Positions 24,202-32,924 of a stretch of DNA of 46,892 nucleotides are shown one piece after another. Positions within the stretch are counted from its first letter, which is position 1. The number at the start of each line of letters is the position of its first letter. The stretch is from positions 1-46,892 of the forward strand of contig SAIX01000100.1 of NCBI GenBank assembly GCA_004028765.1, read 5' to 3'. The DNA is from Chitinophagaceae bacterium. GTDB lineage: Bacteria > Bacteroidota > Bacteroidia > Chitinophagales > Chitinophagaceae. A program made the translations under genes and the position numbers. The notes beneath the pieces are model-generated. The model was not told the DNA's origin. It did no database searches and saw nothing but the letters and a program-made list of their open reading frames with translations.

Positions 24202-26727
24202 ATGAAAAAAATAACATTTTTCATTTTCCTGCTTTCTGTTGGTACATGGGTCCATGCACAGGAAACAGCCTGTATCCGCATCAATCAACTGGGCTATCCC
24301 AGTCATTCAATCAAGATCGCCGTTTGGGGCTGCAAGGATAAAAAAACAATTACCGGTTTTGAACTCGTGAATGCTAAAACGGGGAAAACAGTATTGCACA
24401 AAACTGCCGGGAAAAATTTTGGCGCTTACGGGCCTTTCGCACAATCTTACCGACTCGATTTTTCATCGTTCAGCATGCCCGGGACGTATTATCTGCGTAC
24501 AGGTAAACTGCGATCGCCTGTTTTCCGGATCGATGATGATGTGTATAAAGGATCTGCGGATTTCTGCCTGCGTTACATGCGACAGCAGCGCAGTGGTTTC
24601 AACCCTTTTCTGAATGACAGCTGCCATACACATGACGGATATACTTTGTATGGCCCTATGCCGGACAGTACGCATATTGATGTGACAGGTGGCTGGCACG
24701 ATGCGAGTGATTACCTGCAATACACCACTACTTCGGCCAATGCTACCTGGCATTTGTTGCGGGCCTATGCTGATTTCCCCCTTGTTTTTAAAGACGGGCA
24801 CCTCGCCAATGGATTGAGTGGAAGCAATGGAAAACCCGATGTACTCGATGAAGCAAAATGGGGGATCGACTGGTTATTAAAAATGAACCCGCGCAGCGAC
24901 TGGATGTTTAATCAGCTTGGTGATGACCGCGACCATATGGGGATGCGCATCCCCAAGGAAGATACTTATTACGGAAAAGGGTTTGAGCGGCCGGTGTATT
25001 TTATCAATGGTCAACCGCAGCAAAGAGGTAAATTTCTCAATGCTACAACAGGCGCGGCATCAACTGCGGGTAAGTTTGCGAGCACTTTTGCCCTCGCTTC
25101 CAACCTGTATGCTTACCATGACAAATCCTTTGCCGCTATGCTCAGGGAGAAAGCGGAAGCGGCTTATCGCTACGGACAAAAGCTGCCAGGTGTGGCACAA
25201 ACAGTTTCTGTAAAATCACCTTATATCTATGCTGAAGGCGATTGGGCCGATGATATGGAACTGGCCGCTGCCGAACTGCATGGCCTTACGCATGAATCTA
25301 TGTATGAAAAAGATTTTTACAGGTATTGGTCAATGGATTCGGTAAGTAAATGGATGGGAAAAGATACTGCCGCACATTACCAGTATTATCCATTTAATAA
25401 TCTTGGTCTGCCTGCGATGGCAATGGAAAATTTTAACCTGACTGCAGAAAAAAAACAAAAGATCATACATACACTGGCAGAGGCGATCCGTCGCGTAGCG
25501 GTAAAAGCGGAGAAGAATGCATTCAACCGGGGCGTGCCTTTTATCTGGTGCAGTAACAACCTCACCACATCTTTTGCGATAGCCTGCTACTGGTACAGGA
25601 TGCTGTCCGGCAAGAAAGATTTTGAAGCACTTGCGCAGGCCAATTTCGACTGGCTCTTTGGCTGCAATCCCTGGGGAACCAGTATGGTATATGGATTGCC
25701 TGCGGATGGAGACACACCTGTTGACCCGCATTCCGCTTTTACCCACCTGAAAAAATACCCCATTGATGGTGGATTGGTGGATGGCCCTGTGTACACTTCT
25801 ATTTACAAAGGGTTGATAGGGATTCAACTGATGGACCCGGATGAATATGCTGATTGGCAGAGTGATCTCGCAGTGTACCATGATGACTACGGCGATTATA
25901 GTACCAATGAACCTACGATGGATGGAACAGCTTCACTGATTTATTTACTCGCTTCCAAAGAAAACCAGTTCAATAAACGGTCACTTACAAAATGGTCTGC
26001 CTATCCGCCAACAGAATTTTTATATAGTTATTCAGAAGACGCCATTATAAGGGCCGACTCTCTCCATAAAAAAATTGCGCTGGTTTTTACTGGAGATGAA
26101 TTTGGTGACGGGCTGGATACGATCCTTCATTCGTTGAAAAAAGAAAATATACGGGCATCTTTTTTCTTTACCGGGCGATTTTACCGAAACCCTGCTTTCC
26201 GTTCGGGCATCAAAGCACTACAGCAAGATGGCCATCAATTAGGTCCACATTCAGATGCACATTTGTTGTACAACGACTGGGCGGAGCGCAGCAAAACACT
26301 GGTAACAAAAGATTCTCTTTTCAATGACCTGCAGCAAAATGAAAGGACGATGAAAGAACTCGGTATCCCGGTTACCAATGAAAAAAGATATTTTATTCCG
26401 CCTTATGAATGGTGGAACAAAGAAGTGGCGGGCTGGCTGAAAGAAAAAAATATACAATTGTTCAGCTTTACACCGGGCACCACCAGCAATGCCGATTATA
26501 CCTGGCCCGAAATGGGCAAACAATACCGGAGCAGTGATGAGATCCTGAAAAAAATATATGATTTTGAAAACAGCCGCAAGGGCGGAATGAATGGAGTGAT
26601 ACTGCTGGTGCATGCAGGAACTGATCCGCGCCGAAAAGACAAATTGTATAACCGCCTGCCGGAACTTATCCGTTACCTGAAACAAAAAGGATATCGGTTC
26701 GAAACGATTGAACAGTTATTCTGGTAA
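24202..26727 (+). CDS. Secreted GH9 glycoside hydrolase fused to a polysaccharide deacetylase (CE4) domain
   Basis: An 841-residue secreted enzyme. Residues 1-20 are a signal peptide ending at HAQ. Residues about 25-110 form the Ig-like CelD-N domain (IRINQLGYP). The GH9 catalytic domain spans about 115-585: GWHDASDY holds the catalytic Asp167/Asp170 and STNEPT holds acid Glu570. From 625 to 841 there is a NodB-like deacetylase: zinc motif HSDAH (His683, His687), PPYEWW, and LLVHAG (His804). Its first motif, normally TFDDG, reads TGDEFGDG. GH9 includes cellulases and exo-glucosaminidases, so with a deacetylase a chitosan- or glucosamine-glycan substrate is plausible. A TATCTTTA box lies about 20 bases upstream. 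Confidence 0.9.
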   Translation: MKKITFFIFLLSVGTWVHAQETACIRINQLGYPSHSIKIAVWGCKDKKTITGFELVNAKTGKTVLHKTAGKNFGAYGPFAQSYRLDFSSFSMPGTYYLRTGKLRSPVFRIDDDVYKGSADFCLRYMRQQRSGFNPFLNDSCHTHDGYTLYGPMPDSTHIDVTGGWHDASDYLQYTTTSANATWHLLRAYADFPLVFKDGHLANGLSGSNGKPDVLDEAKWGIDWLLKMNPRSDWMFNQLGDDRDHMGMRIPKEDTYYGKGFERPVYFINGQPQQRGKFLNATTGAASTAGKFASTFALASNLYAYHDKSFAAMLREKAEAAYRYGQKLPGVAQTVSVKSPYIYAEGDWADDMELAAAELHGLTHESMYEKDFYRYWSMDSVSKWMGKDTAAHYQYYPFNNLGLPAMAMENFNLTAEKKQKIIHTLAEAIRRVAVKAEKNAFNRGVPFIWCSNNLTTSFAIACYWYRMLSGKKDFEALAQANFDWLFGCNPWGTSMVYGLPADGDTPVDPHSAFTHLKKYPIDGGLVDGPVYTSIYKGLIGIQLMDPDEYADWQSDLAVYHDDYGDYSTNEPTMDGTASLIYLLASKENQFNKRSLTKWSAYPPTEFLYSYSEDAIIRADSLHKKIALVFTGDEFGDGLDTILHSLKKENIRASFFFTGRFYRNPAFRSGIKALQQDGHQLGPHSDAHLLYNDWAERSKTLVTKDSLFNDLQQNERTMKELGIPVTNEKRYFIPPYEWWNKEVAGWLKEKNIQLFSFTPGTTSNADYTWPEMGKQYRSSDEILKKIYDFENSRKGGMNGVILLVHAGTDPRRKDKLYNRLPELIRYLKQKGYRFETIEQLFW

Positions 26728-26741
26728 TACTTACCATTTTT
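26722..26741 (+). terminator. Hairpin spanning two convergent stop codons
   Basis: TGGTAA and TTACCA pair across TAC and are followed by five Ts. The left arm contains the TAA of the GH9-CE4 gene and the right arm the stop of the leftward gene. The stem has only six pairs, so termination may be weak. Confidence 0.45.
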
Positions 26742-27015
26742 CATCATCAGGAATTTGCGATGCATCCCGTTGAAACTGCTGCCTGAATTTCTCCCGCTGT
26801 GCAATCCTTTCGATAATAAGCGCGGCAATCATTTCACCCGCATTTTTTTCCGGGTTTTCTATCAAAACCGAGCGGATCTTTTGTTCACTTACATCGAGGC
26901 GGTAAAGCAGTTGCAAAAGCTGCGGAAAATCGCGGTCGATCAGCTGGTTGACATACCCCGACAATTGCTCAAACGATAATTCCTCGAGCTTCAGCAGGCT
27001 TTCTTCTTTTTCCAT
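26731..27015 (-). CDS. Small acidic helical protein, unknown function
   Basis: A 94-residue protein not placed in a family. It is predicted largely alpha-helical, rich in Glu, Leu and Gln, with no signal peptide or membrane segment. ESLLKLEELSFEQLSGYVNQ opens an amphipathic helix, and IAQREKFRQQFQRDASQ is a second. Composition and size suggest a cytoplasmic helical or adaptor-like protein. It ends three bases from the GH9-CE4 stop and is transcribed towards it. Confidence 0.7.
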   Translation of the reverse strand: MEKEESLLKLEELSFEQLSGYVNQLIDRDFPQLLQLLYRLDVSEQKIRSVLIENPEKNAGEMIAALIIERIAQREKFRQQFQRDASQIPDDEKW

Positions 27016-27082
27016 GCTTTAAAGTTCAAGATTCGGGGCCGTAGTTTCCAACTTTTCGGTAAAAAGGATCTCTTATTCCTGT

Positions 27083-27256
27083 ATGACCTCAACTGCCAGA
27101 TCCAGGATTCAACCTATCGGCCCTACAATACCCATAGCACTGCTGCTGTTGGTATTCTTATATTTTCTCTGTAGCAAGACAACGCAAAAAAACGGTTCCG
27201 ACACCCGGCCAGCGGAAACAGCCAGTGGTTTTCTCACACCACTTAATTGTATCTGA
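27083..27256 (+). CDS. Possible very small lipoprotein
   Basis: A 57-codon frame from ATG to TGA. The N-terminus is basic (MTSTARSR), followed by a 15-residue hydrophobic core (IALLLLVFLYFL) and a Cys30 in FLCSKT, resembling a lipoprotein signal. The rest is 27 polar residues. No family match is recognised, and the frame may be chance. A real signal-like N-terminus on such a short frame raises it above noise. Confidence 0.3.
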   Translation: MTSTARSRIQPIGPTIPIALLLLVFLYFLCSKTTQKNGSDTRPAETASGFLTPLNCI

Positions 27257-27274
27257 TGGCAACCTGTATCATTT

Positions 27275-27307
27275 CACCGGTTTTATGAAATAATCCACCG
27301 GTTTTAT
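27275..27307 (+). promoter_or_regulatory. Phased direct repeat CACCGGTTTTAT x2
   Basis: Twelve identical bases occur at 27275-27286 and 27296-27307, exactly 21 bases apart, which is two helical turns. They lie 90-120 bases upstream of the TonB-type gene start. Direct repeats on one face of the helix often bind a dimeric or cooperative regulator. Confidence 0.45.
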
Positions 27308-27395
27308 ATCAATTAACAAAATCTTTTATAACTAATTATTTAGTTTTATTTCTATTCACGCCGTACATCCCCCAGCTACGGGTTAACGCACTGCT

Positions 27396-30191
27396 ATGAG
27401 ACAACTTCTTTTATCTGCCTGCAGTTTTTTTCTGCTGGGGTCGCTTATTGCACAATCCGGGAATATATCCGGTAAAGTGACAGACAGTTCGGGTAAAAAA
27501 CCAATGGCACTTACCACGGTAACCATCTTCCGTGCAAAAGATACCACTATCATCACCTACCGGCTGAGTACGGATATGGGAGAGTTTAAAATTCCCGGCC
27601 TGCCATTGAATGTGCCATTGCGTTTGATGGCCACGTATTCCGGGTATGATGCTTTCAGGAAGGAGTTTGTTCTCACAGAAAAAGAACCGTCTTTCAATTT
27701 CGGGAATATTAAAATGCAAACCACGTCCAAACAACTGGATGAAGTGATCGTGGTTGCGGAGCGCCCGCCTGTGATCATCAAAAAAGATACGATTGAATTC
27801 AATGCTTCGGCATTTAAAACATTGCCAACAGCGATGCTGGAAGACCTGATGAAAAAACTTCCGGGGATGGCATTTGATGAAAACGGCGATCTTACTGCCA
27901 ACGGTCAGCGTGTAAACAGGATCCTGATCGATGGTAAACGTTTTTTCGGGGACAATTCAAAGATGGCTTTGAAAAATTTACCGAGTAACCTCGTTGATAA
28001 AGTACAGGTGATGGATGATAAAGAGGAGATGGAACAAAACAACGATGGAGACATGAGTAAAGTGGGGAAAGTGATTAATCTCACGCTCAAAAGAAGCATC
28101 AAAAAAGCATTGTTCGGCAAAATGTATGGGGGTTATGGCAGCAGCGACCGGTATGAACTGGGCGGTATCATCAATACTTTCCGGGATACTTTACAGGTGA
28201 GCCTGATCGGTTTCAGTAACAACGTAAACCGGAGCAGTTTTAACATCAATGATATTTTACAGATGGGTGGTTTTAACCGCAGCGGTTTTAACAGCATCGG
28301 TACCTGGGGCGGCGGCGGCCGGGATGGCCTGACGATTAACGGCATTTCGTTTGGCGGAACCGGCAGCGGCCTTACCACTTCCAGCGGGATCGGTTTTAAC
28401 CTCAATCACTCACCCAGCAAAAACCTTTCTTTTTACGGCCAGTATTTTTATGGAAGATCCAGTAACCGGATAGAAAGCCAGGGAAATACGGAACGTTTGT
28501 ACGGGGATACCGTGCTTACTTCTGTAAGCAGTGGCGGGTCCCTTTCATCTTATAATTCCCATTCATTCAGCGCGGGCGGTAACTGGAAAAAAGATTCGCT
28601 CACCAATATGAGTTTCAGCGGCGGGGTAACACTCAGCACCAGCGATGGGAGCAACCGGAACATTTCTGCCACCGATAACAATAAATTCGGGCCGGTTACC
28701 AACACAACGGGCAACAGCAGCAACAATGGCCATACAGAAGCGTACAATTATAATGTATCGCTTTCGCACCGTTTCCGGAATACAAAGAAAACAGTATCAC
28801 TTTCGCATTACTTCAATTATAACCGCAACCCTACCGATAATATCAATGAATCGCTGAACAATTACCTGTACCCGTTTTCAAACCTGATCGTGGTGCAGCA
28901 GTACCGGCAGAATAATTCGCCTTACACGAATATGAATTTTAATGTGAGTTACAGCGACCCCATCAGTAAAAAACTCACGCTCCGCATCAACGAACGTTTT
29001 GATTATACCAACCAGGCCCAACTGGTAGCGGTGTATTACAAACATGCCGCCACAGGTTTTTATGACAGCCTGAGCACCACGCTGAGTAATGATGTCAGGA
29101 GAGAACACAGCCGTTTATCGAATAATGTTACCCTTAGCTACCGGGTAAACAAAGTGATGTTTAACCTGGGTGGCAATTTATTTGAGCAATGGATCAATAA
29201 CTGGTTTACAAGGGGCGTGAACAGCAGGCAACATTATTCAAACCTGCTGTTGAATGCGGGGATAAACTGGCAAAGACTGAATATAAGTTTTAACCAGTCG
29301 GTAAACCCGCCTTCGATCAATTACCTTAACCCGATCACAGATAATTCCAATCCTTTTTATATCGTAACGGGTAACCCTGATCTGCGGCCCTCGCGTTCAA
29401 ATAATTTCGGCATTTATGGAACGATCGTAAATGTGAAAAAGAATATAAGCTACTTTATGAACCTGAACGGGAACTGGCAGGATGATATCGTGATCCAATC
29501 GATTGCTGTAAACAGCAGCGGTGTACAAACCGTTTACCCGGTTAACGCGAATGGAGCAAGATCGGCTTATACCAGTTTCCGCGTAAACCGGCAGTTTAAA
29601 AAGAACCCGAAATTTATTTTCAGTGCCGACCTGAGTTTTAGCGGGAATTACTCGCAAAACCCCATGCTGTTTAATAATATCATGAGCGAAACACAATCTC
29701 TCTCTTTTAACCCCAGGCTTACATTGGGTTTTAACTGGCATGATGTGGTGGAATTCAACCCCGGCACTTTTCTGAATTTCCGGAAAACAACGTATTCGAA
29801 TGCTGTTTACCCGGCAACCGATATTACCTCCCAGACTTTCCAGGGGGAATTCATCGTGCGCCTGCCAAAACACTTTGTATGGGAAACCAATCTCGCTTAT
29901 AATTATATCAGCTCTCTTGCACCCGGCTTACCCAAAACAAACCTGTACTGGAATGCGGCACTTACGCTGCTGATGTTCAAAGAAGACAAGGGGCAGCTGA
30001 AACTGGCCGTGTATGATATCCTGAACCGAAACAACAGTGTGAACCGGTATATTTCGGGAAATGCGATCATCGACAGCCGGACCAATGTATTGCAGCGTTA
30101 TTTTATGCTTACCTATAGTTATAATATCCGGTCAATGGCCGGGCAGAAAAACAAAGTGGGCGGCAAGCAGCAAAATATTTTCTTCTTCTGA
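27396..30191 (+). CDS. TonB-type outer-membrane beta-barrel protein with carboxypeptidase-like regulatory domain
   Basis: A 931-residue outer-membrane protein. A signal peptide (1-20, ending IAQ) precedes a carboxypeptidase-like beta-sandwich (about 23-110: GNISGKVTDSSGKKP). A plug-like region follows at about 125-230, with LMKKLPGMAFDENGDLTANGQ and RILIDGKRFFG. The rest is a beta-barrel of alternating Asn/Ser-rich strands ending in aromatic NIFFF, the typical C-terminal barrel signal. It fits the outer membrane beta-barrel family related to TonB receptors. No SusD partner follows, so it is not a classical starch-utilisation pair. It lies downstream of the GH9-CE4 enzyme, but regulation looks separate. 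Confidence 0.93.
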   Translation: MRQLLLSACSFFLLGSLIAQSGNISGKVTDSSGKKPMALTTVTIFRAKDTTIITYRLSTDMGEFKIPGLPLNVPLRLMATYSGYDAFRKEFVLTEKEPSFNFGNIKMQTTSKQLDEVIVVAERPPVIIKKDTIEFNASAFKTLPTAMLEDLMKKLPGMAFDENGDLTANGQRVNRILIDGKRFFGDNSKMALKNLPSNLVDKVQVMDDKEEMEQNNDGDMSKVGKVINLTLKRSIKKALFGKMYGGYGSSDRYELGGIINTFRDTLQVSLIGFSNNVNRSSFNINDILQMGGFNRSGFNSIGTWGGGGRDGLTINGISFGGTGSGLTTSSGIGFNLNHSPSKNLSFYGQYFYGRSSNRIESQGNTERLYGDTVLTSVSSGGSLSSYNSHSFSAGGNWKKDSLTNMSFSGGVTLSTSDGSNRNISATDNNKFGPVTNTTGNSSNNGHTEAYNYNVSLSHRFRNTKKTVSLSHYFNYNRNPTDNINESLNNYLYPFSNLIVVQQYRQNNSPYTNMNFNVSYSDPISKKLTLRINERFDYTNQAQLVAVYYKHAATGFYDSLSTTLSNDVRREHSRLSNNVTLSYRVNKVMFNLGGNLFEQWINNWFTRGVNSRQHYSNLLLNAGINWQRLNISFNQSVNPPSINYLNPITDNSNPFYIVTGNPDLRPSRSNNFGIYGTIVNVKKNISYFMNLNGNWQDDIVIQSIAVNSSGVQTVYPVNANGARSAYTSFRVNRQFKKNPKFIFSADLSFSGNYSQNPMLFNNIMSETQSLSFNPRLTLGFNWHDVVEFNPGTFLNFRKTTYSNAVYPATDITSQTFQGEFIVRLPKHFVWETNLAYNYISSLAPGLPKTNLYWNAALTLLMFKEDKGQLKLAVYDILNRNNSVNRYISGNAIIDSRTNVLQRYFMLTYSYNIRSMAGQKNKVGGKQQNIFFF

Positions 30192-30196
30192 TGCGG

Positions 30197-30991
30197 TCAG
30201 TATTTTTCGATCACGCCTAGACCAAACAGGGCAAAATCATATTTTACCGGGTCCTGTGGATCCAGCGTGCGGAGGTATTCTGTTAATTCTTTTGCGGCCA
30301 GCCAGTCGATCTGTTTGCGTTGCAATAACCCGAACCTTTTTGCCACGCGGGCCACGTGCAAATCGATCGGGCAGATAAGGTCTGCAGGTTTGATCGTTTT
30401 CCAGATTCCAAAATCAACGCCTGTTTTATCCGTGCGTACCATCCAGCGCAGAAACATGTTCAGTCTTTTGCAGGTAGAACCTTTCCAGGGTGTGGCGATA
30501 TGCTTGCGCGTGCGTGCAGGTGCATCATCCAGGGAAAAAAAATAATTGTGGAAGTCGGTCAGCGCCTTTTCAACCACCCCATCTTTTTCAGGGGGCCCTT
30601 TACCGGTGAATGCAGACTCGAGACTTTTTGAATTTGTATAGTGGTATTTCAGGAATTCGATACAGTATAAAAGATCGGTTGCATTAAATGTCCGGTGTTT
30701 GAAAGCAGTGAGTTGCTGTAAATCTTTTGCGGAGTGATGCAGCACAAAATGATGGGGGTCATTTTCCATCAGTTGCATCAGTTCACGGGATTTGGCAATG
30801 ATGGTGGTTCGGTTACCCCAGGCAAAGATCGCTGCAAAAAAACCTGCGATCTCGATATCGGTTTTTTTTGAAAAAAGGTGCGGGATACAAACAGGATCGT
30901 CTTTGATAAATGCGGGCCGGTTGTACTGGTTTACTTTTTCATCAAAAAAATCTTTCAGTCTTTGCCGGGCATCGCTTTCTCTTTCCTTCAT
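30197..30991 (-). CDS. TIGR02757/DUF2400 family protein
   Basis: A 264-residue protein when started at MKERESD (30991); a longer frame overlaps the upstream gene. It matches the TIGR02757 family, conserved in Bacteroidota and other phyla and of unknown function. Visible conserved blocks are PCIPHLFSKKTDIEIAGFFAA, FAWGNRTTII, RLNMFLRWMVRTD and DLICPIDLHVARVAKRFGLL. These resemble the helical architecture of DNA glycosylase-like (HhH-GPD) proteins, which is only a suggestion. It is last in a leftward run, 10 bases after the CPBP gene, and 5 bases from the convergent TonB-type gene stop. Confidence 0.9.
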   Translation of the reverse strand: MKERESDARQRLKDFFDEKVNQYNRPAFIKDDPVCIPHLFSKKTDIEIAGFFAAIFAWGNRTTIIAKSRELMQLMENDPHHFVLHHSAKDLQQLTAFKHRTFNATDLLYCIEFLKYHYTNSKSLESAFTGKGPPEKDGVVEKALTDFHNYFFSLDDAPARTRKHIATPWKGSTCKRLNMFLRWMVRTDKTGVDFGIWKTIKPADLICPIDLHVARVAKRFGLLQRKQIDWLAAKELTEYLRTLDPQDPVKYDFALFGLGVIEKY

Positions 30992-31001
30992 CTGAAACAG
31001 G

Positions 31002-31760
31002 TTAAGCGGTTGCCGGCTTTTTCTTTTCCTCACTGCTGATATACCAGGTAACCGGAATAAGCAATAAAAGGAATATCACATAGAGCCATTCGCCCGGAAA
31101 TTTCCCCTTGCCATTTACCGTATGCATTACGCTGTGTGTAGTATGGTACACGATATTGCCTGCCCAATGTAAACCCAGCGTCATCCAGATATTCCCGGTC
31201 CTTACCATCGCCAGCATGAGAAAGACCCCGATGATAAAAAGATAGGAGATCACTGCCGCACCATCTGTTAAGCGGTAAATATGGTGCAATACATAGATCG
31301 CTGCCGAAAGCAGCACCAGTATATACCGGTTCATTTTTCCGTTGAGAAAGAAATGGAGATAACCGCGTGTAAGAATGTCTTCAGAAAGTGATGAGAAGAA
31401 TGTCCCGAAAGCAAATAAACCAAACTGAGAAACAAAAACCGTGAAAGGCGGTATCTCTTTGATATGGTCGATATCGAGCAGGTAACCGGTGATGGTATAC
31501 AATATGTAGATACAAATGCCAACGAGTAAGCCGGTACCCAAACGGTTACCCGTTGTTTTATTGAATATGAGCCCCCATGCAGCGAGACCGGTACTTCCGT
31601 TCCACCGGCCGATTATCCAGGCCACTGCCAGAAAAACAATACTTAACCCGAGAAAACCCGCCGGGTTGTTCTGAAACAGCATCATATACTCAGCAGCATG
31701 ATAGGCAGCAAACAGCAGGATAAACCCTGCAAGGGCTTTGAGTAATGAAAGATATTTCAT
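31002..31760 (-). CDS. CPBP family intramembrane protease-like protein (variant motif)
   Basis: A 252-residue membrane protein with about seven hydrophobic helices. The start ATG at 31760 is preferred over a TTG eight codons earlier that would overlap the upstream gene. The CPBP core is present but altered: the EExxxR motif reads E127-D128-x3-R132 (SEDILTRGY), with His159/160 (VLHHIYR) and His198-x3-Asn202 (LHWAGN). An Asp in place of the second Glu may still be catalytic. It lies 16 bases downstream of the cystathionine gamma-synthase gene in a long leftward run. Confidence 0.87.
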   Translation of the reverse strand: MKYLSLLKALAGFILLFAAYHAAEYMMLFQNNPAGFLGLSIVFLAVAWIIGRWNGSTGLAAWGLIFNKTTGNRLGTGLLVGICIYILYTITGYLLDIDHIKEIPPFTVFVSQFGLFAFGTFFSSLSEDILTRGYLHFFLNGKMNRYILVLLSAAIYVLHHIYRLTDGAAVISYLFIIGVFLMLAMVRTGNIWMTLGLHWAGNIVYHTTHSVMHTVNGKGKFPGEWLYVIFLLLLIPVTWYISSEEKKKPATA

Positions 31761-31776
31761 GTAAAGGGTTAACTGA

Positions 31777-32916
31777 TTAACCAATGGCCTGGTTAAGGTC
31801 TTCGATCAGGTCATCAGCATCTTCTATTCCCACACTTAACCGTATCAGGCTGTCGGTAAGCCCGTTTTTGATACGCTCTTCTCTCGGTATCGAGGCATGC
31901 GTCATGGAGGCCGGGTGGTTGATCAATGATTCCACTCCGCCCAGGCTTTCGGCCAGCGCAAACACTTTGGTGGAAGAGAGTACGCGTTTTGCATTTTCCA
32001 CACTGTCGTCTTTCAGTGTAAAACTCATCATACCGCCAAAGCCACGCATTTGTTTTTGTGCGATTGAAAAGCCCGGATGGTCTGTAAAACCACACCAGTA
32101 CACTTTACCTATTTTGGGATGGCTGCGCAAAAAGTTCGCGATCCTCTCACCGTTTTCACAATGGCGCTGCATGCGTACATGCAGGGTTTTAATGCCCCGC
32201 AATACAAGAAAGCAATCCATCGGCCCGGGTACAGCGCCACAGCTTTTCTGGATAAAATATAATTGTTCGCGCAGGCTGTCATCATTCATTACCAGGCAGC
32301 CCTGTATCACATCGCTGTGCCCGCCGAGGTATTTTGTGGCAGAATGCATAACGATATCCGCACCCAGGTCGAGCGGGTTTTGTAAATAGGGAGAAGCAAA
32401 AGTATTGTCTACACAAAGCCACGCACCTGCTTCTTTTGCCAAAGCAGCCACTGCTGCGATATCGGTGATATTCATCAGCGGGTTGGTTGGGGTTTCGATC
32501 CAGATCAGTTTTGTTTTGGGAGAAATGGCTTTGCGGATATTGTTTGTATCTGTAGTATCTACGTAGTTGAAGTGTATCCCGTATTTGGCAAACACTTTTG
32601 TAAAGAGGCGATACGTGCCGCCATACATATCGTTGGCGCAGATCACTTCATCACCGGGAGATAATAATTTGATCACCGCATCTGTTGCGGCAACACCGCT
32701 GCTGAATGCAAGGCCGTGTTTGCCGTTTTCGATCTGAGCGTAAGCTTCTTCCAAAGCTTTGCGTGTCGGGTTCTGGCTGCGTGCGTATTCAAATCCTTTG
32801 TTTACACCGGGTGCTTCCTGCACATAGGTGGAAGTCTGGTAAATGGGTGTCATGATCGCGCCGGTAGAAGGGTCGGGTTCGGTTCCGGCATGGATGTATC
32901 GGGTAGCAAGTTTCAT
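31777..32916 (-). CDS. metB: Cystathionine gamma-synthase/lyase-family PLP enzyme
   Basis: A 379-residue enzyme of the Cys/Met metabolism PLP family. The Schiff-base Lys195 is in SATKYLGGHSD. Cofactor residues include FSSGVAAT (phosphate contacts), Tyr in DMYGGTYRLF, the aspartate in CVDNTFASPY, and SLGGVESL near the C-terminus for the substrate carboxylate. It makes cystathionine from an activated homoserine and cysteine or, if the lyase form, splits cystathionine; the sequence alone does not fix which. It is 8 bases from the DUF2911 gene, hence likely co-transcribed. Confidence 0.9.
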   Translation of the reverse strand: MKLATRYIHAGTEPDPSTGAIMTPIYQTSTYVQEAPGVNKGFEYARSQNPTRKALEEAYAQIENGKHGLAFSSGVAATDAVIKLLSPGDEVICANDMYGGTYRLFTKVFAKYGIHFNYVDTTDTNNIRKAISPKTKLIWIETPTNPLMNITDIAAVAALAKEAGAWLCVDNTFASPYLQNPLDLGADIVMHSATKYLGGHSDVIQGCLVMNDDSLREQLYFIQKSCGAVPGPMDCFLVLRGIKTLHVRMQRHCENGERIANFLRSHPKIGKVYWCGFTDHPGFSIAQKQMRGFGGMMSFTLKDDSVENAKRVLSSTKVFALAESLGGVESLINHPASMTHASIPREERIKNGLTDSLIRLSVGIEDADDLIEDLNQAIG

Positions 32917-32924
32917 TGGTACTA

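Larger units (their letters stand above)
27016..27395. other. Gene-poor interval upstream of the TonB-type protein gene
   Basis: This 380-base gap separates the small acidic protein from the TonB-type gene. It contains one possible 57-codon lipoprotein-like ORF (27083-27256), two direct CACCGGTTTTAT repeats (27275-27307), and an AT-rich stretch at about 27310-27360 with a near -7 box (TAGTTTTA). The first 65 bases hold nothing recognisable. Confidence 0.6.

Noticed and set aside
27396..30191. SusC of a polysaccharide-utilisation locus
   Set aside because: There is no SusD neighbour and the barrel type differs from typical SusC proteins.
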